From JAFGSG01 sp964626055 (lineage in GTDB: Bacteria; Spirochaetota; UBA4802; JAFGDQ01): a stretch of 17,789 nt of DNA. Location: positions 1 to 17,789 of the forward strand of contig CAZVDF010000064.1 of assembly GCA_964626055.1 (NCBI GenBank), read 5' to 3'. The notes below the pieces were generated by a model. The model was not told the DNA's origin, made no database searches, and saw only the letters and a program-made list of their open reading frames with translations. Both the position numbers and the translations under genes were made by a program. Shown one piece after another: positions 13,140 to 17,789 of this stretch; positions within the stretch are counted from its first letter, which is position 1; the number at the start of each line of letters is the position of its first letter.

Positions 13140-14552
13140 ATGAATATAGGAAAAGTTGTTCAGGTAATCGGATCCACAATAGACGCCGAGTTTCAGCGAG
13201 GCAGTCTGCCGGAGATCTATAACGCTCTTAACGTAGAAGCGGAAGTTATGGGAAAGAAAGTCAAAGTTGTATGCGAGGTACAGCAGCATCTCGGAGGCGA
13301 TAAAGTGAGAGCTGTCGCTCTGGCTTCTACGGACGGCATAAGACGTGGCACCGATGTCATTGATACAGGCGGGCCCATCAGCGTTCCGGTAGGCGATGAA
13401 ACCCTGGGAAGAGTATTCAATCTTCTCGGCGAGCCTGTTGATAAAAAAGGCGAAGTCCATATAACCGAAAGAAGACCTATTCATCAGACGCCGCCGGTAT
13501 TTGACCAACTTGAGCCCAAACTGGAAATGTTTGAAACGGGCATAAAAGTAATCGATTTGCTGGCGCCTTACATAAAGGGAGGCAAAACAGGGCTCTTCGG
13601 CGGCGCGGGAGTCGGCAAGACGGTTGTTATTATGGAACTAATCAATAACGTTGCCGAGCATCACGGCGGTTATTCGGTTTTTGCCGGAGTCGGTGAAAGA
13701 ACAAGGGAAGGGAACGACCTGTGGCTGGAAATGCAGGAGTCAGGCGTTATCAGCAAAACGTGTCTTGTATACGGGCAGATGAACGAGCCCCCCGGAGCAA
13801 GGCTCCGCGTCGGATTAAGCGCGCTTACAATGTGCGAATATTTCCGCGATATGTCCGGATCAGACGTACTGCTCTTTATTGACAATATATTCAGATTTTC
13901 CCAGGCAGGCTCGGAGGTTTCCGCGCTTCTCGGAAGAATGCCGTCTGCCGTAGGCTATCAGCCCACGCTCGCTACGGAAATGGGGCAGCTCCAGGAAAGG
14001 ATTACATCGACCAAGCACGGTTCCATTACGTCGATACAGGCTATTTATGTTCCGGCGGACGATCTTACGGACCCGGCGCCGGCTACCGCATTCATCCATC
14101 TGGACGCAAACACGGTTCTATCGAGAGCCATTACGGAAAAGGGTATATACCCGGCTGTCGATCCGCTGGAGTCGTCATCAAGGCTCCTGTCAAAAGAGAT
14201 TGTAGGCGCGGAGCATTACAATGTCGCTATGGAAGTTAAAAGAATACTTCAAAGATATAAGGATTTGCAGGATATTATTGCGATTCTTGGGATGGAAGAG
14301 CTGTCCGAAGAAGATAAGCTGCTTGTACAGCGCGCAAGAAAGATCGAGAGATTCCTGTCCCAGCCGTTTTTTGTAGCTGAGAAATTCACCGGGCGTCCCG
14401 GCAAGTACGTTTCAATCCAGGATACCATCCGCAGTTTCAAGGAAGTCATTGAAGGCAAACACGATAGTATTCCAGAACAGGCTTTTTATATGGCCGGCGC
14501 GATCGAGGAAGTTGTGGAAAAAGCGCAGAAGCTGAAAGCTGGCGCGGCATAG
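13140..14552 (+). CDS. atpD: ATP synthase F1 subunit beta (catalytic)
   Basis: 470 residues, normal length. Catalytic nucleotide-binding subunit. P-loop GGAGVGKT (154-161), GERTREGND with the catalytic Glu186, Walker B LLFIDNIFRF (244-253), and PSAVGYQPTLATEMG (268-282) are all intact. Near the C-terminus, EELSEED stands for the DELSEED lever that gamma pushes. AAGGAG lies about 8 bases before ATG. The extra YIKGGKTGLFGG context is normal for bacterial beta. No odd substitutions were noticed. Confidence 0.99.
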   Translation: MNIGKVVQVIGSTIDAEFQRGSLPEIYNALNVEAEVMGKKVKVVCEVQQHLGGDKVRAVALASTDGIRRGTDVIDTGGPISVPVGDETLGRVFNLLGEPVDKKGEVHITERRPIHQTPPVFDQLEPKLEMFETGIKVIDLLAPYIKGGKTGLFGGAGVGKTVVIMELINNVAEHHGGYSVFAGVGERTREGNDLWLEMQESGVISKTCLVYGQMNEPPGARLRVGLSALTMCEYFRDMSGSDVLLFIDNIFRFSQAGSEVSALLGRMPSAVGYQPTLATEMGQLQERITSTKHGSITSIQAIYVPADDLTDPAPATAFIHLDANTVLSRAITEKGIYPAVDPLESSSRLLSKEIVGAEHYNVAMEVKRILQRYKDLQDIIAILGMEELSEEDKLLVQRARKIERFLSQPFFVAEKFTGRPGKYVSIQDTIRSFKEVIEGKHDSIPEQAFYMAGAIEEVVEKAQKLKAGAA

Positions 14553-14614
14553 AAGAGACAGTTATGGAAAATTTATAATTTATTCGGCAGCATCATTGTT
14601 GCATTGAGCTTAAC

Positions 14615-15013
14615 ATGGAAAGAAAAATTAACTGCAATGTACTCACACCCGAAGGGCATATCTATCAGGGAGATATAGAATACGCTGTTGTGCCCGCTCT
14701 TTTCGGCAGCATGGGATTTCTTTATAATCATGCTCCTCTTATTGCCGAGCTCACTACCGGCGAAGTAAGACTGATAAACGGAAATGAGGCTGAATATATG
14801 GTGGTTGAAGGCGGATTCGTTGAAATAAACGATAACCAGCTTTCCATTTTCCCGGTCAAGGCATATAAGAAATCCGACCTGTTCAAAGAGGATATTGAAA
14901 AAGAGCTTAAAAAACTGCATGATCTGAAAAAGCCGAAGGATTTCGGCGAAAGAGAAAAGATCATGAAGGAAATCAGCAATCTCAAGCTAAAGCTGAAAGT
15001 CGCAAACAGATAA
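14615..15013 (+). CDS. atpC: ATP synthase F1 subunit epsilon
   Basis: 132 residues. N-terminal beta sandwich (1-88): NCNVLTPEGHIYQGDIEYAV, GSMGFLYNHAPLIAEL and VEGGFVEINDNQLSIF. A C-terminal helical hairpin (about 90-130, Lys/Glu-rich) acts in the family as a brake on ATP hydrolysis. It is the last gene of the operon, 62 bp after atpD. The ribosome site is poor (GAGC), in keeping with one copy per enzyme. Confidence 0.96.
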   Translation: MERKINCNVLTPEGHIYQGDIEYAVVPALFGSMGFLYNHAPLIAELTTGEVRLINGNEAEYMVVEGGFVEINDNQLSIFPVKAYKKSDLFKEDIEKELKKLHDLKKPKDFGEREKIMKEISNLKLKLKVANR

Positions 15014-15026
15014 ATGCCGTGTCCTT

Positions 15027-15045
15027 CGTCTCTGCTCATGAGGCG
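15027..15045. terminator. Weak stem-loop between converging atpC and purB
   Basis: CGTCTC-TGCTCAT-GAGGCG, one G-T pair, no T-run on either strand. It is the only structure I see in the 62-bp gap where the atp and purB messages meet; a weak candidate bidirectional stop. Confidence 0.25.
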
Positions 15046-15075
15046 ACTCTTGCCGGGCGTAGCCGACGACCTATC

Positions 15076-16371
15076 CTATTCCAATTCCGCTTTTTTAAAA
15101 ATATAATCGATATTTTTAAGATACTTGCTGAGATCAAATATCGCATCGAGTTCTTTATTATTAAGTCTTGCCGTGATATTTTTATCTTTTTGAGCAAGTT
15201 CCTGCAGAGAGCCTTCTCTTGCCCAGACGCGCATGGTGATACCCTGAACGATTGAATATGCATCCTCTCTCGACATTCCTTTTTCAACGAGGCTTAAGAG
15301 AAGCGATTGCGAGTAGAATAAACCGCCTGTCAGATCGATATTACGCTTCATGTTATCCGGGTAAACCTGAAGATTTTTAATTATAAAAGTCATTTTATCA
15401 AGAATATAGTCAAGAGTAATAGTCGAGTCCGGAAGAATGACTCTTTCCGTCGATGAATGCGAGATATCCCGCTCGTGCCAAAGAGTCATGTCGTCGAGTG
15501 CTGCTATCATGTTCGACTTTATTACGCGCGACAGGCCGGATACGCGTTCGCATAAAATCGGATTTCTCTTGTGCGGCATCGCGGATGAGCCTTTCTGCCC
15601 CTTCTGGAACGGTTCCTCGGCTTCCCGGACTTCGGTGCGCTGAAGATGTCGCAGTTCCGTAGCCAGCTTGTCAAGGCTTCCTGCCGTAATAGCGAGCGCT
15701 GCCATGAATTCGGCGTGTCTGTCCCTCTGAAGTATCTGCGTTGAAATGGGCGCCGGCTCCAGGCCGAGCTTTTGGCAGACTTTTTTTTCAATGTCCGGGG
15801 AAATAGCGCTGAATGTGCCGACAGCTCCCGAAAGTTTCCCGAAAGATATGTTTTTAACAGCTCTCTCAATCCTTTCCCTGTTGCGCTCAAATTCCTTGAA
15901 ATAAAGCGCGATCTTCAGTCCGAAAGTGGTCGGCTCGGCGTGCACGCCGTGGGAGCGTCCCATGCACGGGGTATCCTTATGCTTTAGCGCAAGCTCTTTA
16001 AGCGCCTGCATCAGCTTATCTGTATCTTTAAGGATGATCTCTCCCGACTGCCTGCACTGGATCGAAAGCGCGGTGTCGACGATGTCGCTTGAAGTAAGCC
16101 CGTAATGGATGTACCTGCTCGCGGGCCCCACGAATTCCGACACGGATGTTAGAAACGCGATTACATCATGATGGACTTCGTTCTCGATCTCTTCTATTCT
16201 TTTAAGATCAAAGGACGCTTTGCTTTTTATTGTCTTTATATCTTCTGCGGGAATAAACCCCAGCTCCGCCTGCACTTCGCACGCGGCCAGCTCGATGTCC
16301 AGCCATATCCTGAACTTGTTTTCCAGCGTCCAGATGCCGGCTATTTCTTTTCTGGAATATCTTTCGATCAT
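15076..16371 (-). CDS. purB: Adenylosuccinate lyase
   Basis: 431 residues, the length of the Bacillus/Thermotoga-type enzyme. It catalyses two fumarate-releasing steps: SAICAR to AICAR in purine synthesis, and adenylosuccinate to AMP. Motifs: NEVHHDVIAF (64-73), YGLTSSDIVDTAL (90-102), GRSHGVHAEPTTFG (138-151) with the catalytic base region around His141, and the superfamily signature loop GSSAMPHKRNP (261-271) with the catalytic serine. No other purine genes are adjacent. Start ATG at 16371 by family N-terminus (MIERYSRKEIAGIW); the ribosome site is weak. The leader contains inverted repeats that may control it. Confidence 0.98.
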   Translation of the reverse strand: MIERYSRKEIAGIWTLENKFRIWLDIELAACEVQAELGFIPAEDIKTIKSKASFDLKRIEEIENEVHHDVIAFLTSVSEFVGPASRYIHYGLTSSDIVDTALSIQCRQSGEIILKDTDKLMQALKELALKHKDTPCMGRSHGVHAEPTTFGLKIALYFKEFERNRERIERAVKNISFGKLSGAVGTFSAISPDIEKKVCQKLGLEPAPISTQILQRDRHAEFMAALAITAGSLDKLATELRHLQRTEVREAEEPFQKGQKGSSAMPHKRNPILCERVSGLSRVIKSNMIAALDDMTLWHERDISHSSTERVILPDSTITLDYILDKMTFIIKNLQVYPDNMKRNIDLTGGLFYSQSLLLSLVEKGMSREDAYSIVQGITMRVWAREGSLQELAQKDKNITARLNNKELDAIFDLSKYLKNIDYIFKKAELE

Positions 16372-16405
16372 GATGGAAATACCGTTATATATTAATAATT
16401 ACTTT

Positions 16406-16444
16406 ATTACATGGCGTAATATCTTGTCGTTTACATCGTGTAAA
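16406..16444. promoter_or_regulatory. Two adjacent inverted repeats in the purB leader
   Basis: ATTAC-ATGGC-GTAAT (16406-16420) and TTTACA-TCG-TGTAAA (16430-16444) lie 35-75 bases before the purB start, with similar TTACA half-sites and 24-bp spacing between centres. They could be a double operator or small RNA stems. No purine-riboswitch core is visible. Confidence 0.45.
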
Positions 16445-16497
16445 TATATTACATTAAATGAAAAAGCAAGTTCCAGCATCGCTAAAATATATTGTTA

Positions 16498-16518
16498 AAA
16501 TCAAGCTTTTTTTGATTT
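16498..16518. other. AT-rich stem-loop upstream of purB
   Basis: AAATCAA pairs with TTGATTT around GCTTTTT. It lies in the 369-bp gap 16372-16740, which otherwise holds the purB leader repeats, AT-rich sequence and repeat family 2. Function unknown. Confidence 0.3.
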
Positions 16519-16583
16519 AATCAGAATTAAAGGCCGGATTAATAAGATTAAAGAGCCTTAAATTAATTAAAAAAATTGAAGTC

Positions 16584-16699
16584 TTCCGGAATGTTGGGAG
16601 AAGAAAATAAAAAAGAGAGATTGTAACTGTTATAAAAGCACCTAACCCCCCTATCCCCCGGGGGGGCACCGGCTTGGATAGTACCAAAGAGTTAAAAAT
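16584..16699 (-). repeat. Dispersed G-rich repeat family 2, copy 2
   Basis: Read on the minus strand, this copy has the same blocks as copy 1 at 158-273: TTTTAACTCTTTGGTACTAT, CCAAGCCGGTGCCCCC, GGGGGATAGGGGG, an AT-rich part and TCCCAACATTCCGGAA. Similarity is high over the whole length. It lies upstream of purB in the same direction and about 40 bp past the stop of the exported-protein gene. Confidence 0.8.
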
Positions 16700-16740
16700 T
16701 TTTTAATGACAGAATAATCAATATAAAAATAATGAATGTT

Positions 16741-17583
16741 TTAAAAAGCAGATTTAAAACCTTTCATCAGGTCGTTGTTGCTTACAGTGGCAATATATGA
16801 AAGATACGGAATTCTTCCATGATCTGACTTAAAATACTTCTCCATGAATAACTTAGAAGTATTGTTAAGATCGTTAATTAAAATATATATTTTTAAATTT
16901 GTTCCATCTTTTACAAAAGCGATTAATTCCGGCGAATGATTATTATTCTTCTTCCATGCAATATTTATATAGTCAGTAATATTATTGATATTGCCCGGAA
17001 GGTATTTAATATTATTCTTAATAAAAATTTTATTCCATTTAATTGATTGAACTTTTTGACTTAAAGAACCTGATGGGTCGTTTGGTAATTTCATATTTGA
17101 AAATGCTGAAAAGAGCTCGGTTGTTTTAACATCTACAATGTATTTGAGAGCAAGCGGTTTTTTTTCGTTAAGAAGCGGGAACCATTCCTGATATATTTTT
17201 GTTGTCCCATCTTTATTTATCCGGATAAATAATTTTTTTTCTTTAGCCGGGAGATCTCCGCTGCCTGCGGATTCAAGCGTTGTCAGTTCTGTAGTTCCAT
17301 CGGGTTTAACAATCCATCTGTAATTGAACGTACCGAAGCCTGCTTTTACAGAACCGGAATATATTATTTTTTGTTCTTTTTTAACAGGTTTTTGTATCGT
17401 ATTGTTACTAGCGGGTTGAAGTCCCGGGGCTATGCGGCTTCCTTCTATTTTTAGTTTTGTTTGATCTTCGTTATCACTGATATTTTGAGGGTCTTTGCTC
17501 ATTGAAGATGCGGTAGAAAAAAAAATTAGCAACGTTAGGAAAAAAAGTATTTGTAAAATAAAAATAGATTTTCTGGGCATCAT
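16741..17583 (-). CDS. Exported protein of unknown function
   Basis: 280 residues. A basic start (MMPRKS) and a long hydrophobic stretch to about residue 25 (IFILQILFFLTLLIFFSTAS) form a Sec-type signal peptide. No lipobox cysteine is seen. A linker rich in Ser/Asn/Lys follows (about 28-68), then a strand-rich part: KIIYSGSVKAGFGTFNYRWI and KLFIRINKDGTTKIYQEWFP. This region, about residues 72-150, resembles proteins of a DUF3108-like type, in which a small beta sheet reads SGxxxGxxxY, but the match is too weak to assign. Asn/Lys-rich and AT-richer than the atp genes. Two ATGs in tandem (17583, 17580); the GGGGG before them comes from repeat copy 3, so the ribosome site may be supplied by the repeat. 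Confidence 0.75.
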   Translation of the reverse strand: MMPRKSIFILQILFFLTLLIFFSTASSMSKDPQNISDNEDQTKLKIEGSRIAPGLQPASNNTIQKPVKKEQKIIYSGSVKAGFGTFNYRWIVKPDGTTELTTLESAGSGDLPAKEKKLFIRINKDGTTKIYQEWFPLLNEKKPLALKYIVDVKTTELFSAFSNMKLPNDPSGSLSQKVQSIKWNKIFIKNNIKYLPGNINNITDYINIAWKKNNNHSPELIAFVKDGTNLKIYILINDLNNTSKLFMEKYFKSDHGRIPYLSYIATVSNNDLMKGFKSAF

Positions 17584-17590
17584 TTCATTT

Positions 17591-17680
17591 TTGTGCCCCC
17601 TTCGGGGGCTAGGGGGCTTAGACTATTTTATGCATTAGTATGTTATCTATTCTGTTTATCTTTCCCGAATTTCAGGAATG
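17591..17680 (+). repeat. Dispersed G-rich repeat family 2, copy 3
   Basis: Core GTGCCCCCTTCGGGGGCTAG then GGGGGCTTAG, an AT-rich part and TTCCCGAATTTCAGGAATG, in the order of copies 1 and 2 but without their left block, which is replaced by the 5' end of the exported-protein gene. The rest of 17681-17789 is AT-rich sequence with no gene seen. Confidence 0.7.
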
Positions 17681-17789
17681 GCCATGATTAATAAAAAAAA
17701 TAATAATTCTGAAATAGCTTCTAATAACCTATAGGCGTTGATACAATATTATTCCCCGTTATAGTCATGCTTTTAAATGTACCCGACCA

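Noticed and set aside
15036..15890. Frames on both strands within purB
   Set aside because: Shadows of a fully conserved adenylosuccinate lyase.
16372..16500. Purine riboswitch ahead of purB
   Set aside because: The conserved loop-loop and junction bases of the purine aptamer are not seen; only simple palindromes are present.
1..17789. CRISPR array, tRNA or rRNA genes, phage genes
   Set aside because: No regularly spaced short repeats, no cloverleaf or rRNA signature and no phage structural or integrase gene was recognised on either strand by reading.

Overview
The window reads as ordinary chromosome from an AT-rich, Gram-negative-type bacterium. Two predicted surface lipoproteins and a periplasmic-type parvulin chaperone point to a diderm cell. 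The c-ring and a-subunit style, and a lipobox that accepts Phe at -3 and Ser at -1, would fit a spirochaete (Leptospira-like) or a neighbouring candidate phylum. That placement is inference from style only, because there is no rRNA here. No tRNA, rRNA, CRISPR array or intact transposase was found.

Layout. 1-373 is intergenic and holds copies of two dispersed repeat families. 374-1728 (+) is panC (pantothenate synthesis) overlapping a small lipoprotein gene. 1774-2692 (-) holds two tandem paralogues of the RNA-polymerase-binding regulator Rnk. 2786-3383 has no intact gene. It carries a palindromic MITE-like repeat, a possible relic of a coding sequence and a strong perfect-type hairpin. 3384-5666 (-) holds a four-TPR protein followed by a 477-aa protein that I read as a very divergent RelA/SpoT-fold protein. 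5888-7300 (+) is a lipoprotein peptidyl-prolyl isomerase. 7359-7607 (-) is an orphan HicB-like protein. 7608-7971 is a structured intergenic region.

7972-15013 (+) is a complete F-type ATP synthase operon in the classical order atpZ(I)-B-E-F-H-A-G-D-C. F0 genes come first and F1 genes follow. The catalytic motifs are intact, and the c subunit lacks the Na+-ligand signature, so the enzyme is predicted to be H+-coupled. Three of its genes use GTG or TTG starts (atpZ TTG, atpH GTG, atpG TTG), atpH overlaps atpA, and atpE has the strongest ribosome binding site together with an AT-rich leader hairpin, as expected for a subunit needed in many copies. purB (-) converges on the operon from 16371 to 15076. 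The window ends with an exported protein of unknown function (16741-17583, -) flanked by oppositely oriented copies of a G-rich repeat.

The points most worth a second look are the RelA/SpoT-like protein beside two Rnk paralogues, the out-of-frame coding-like tail of the TPR gene, the two dispersed repeat families (one forming a palindrome with interleaved internal arms), and the inverted repeats in front of the atp operon and purB.
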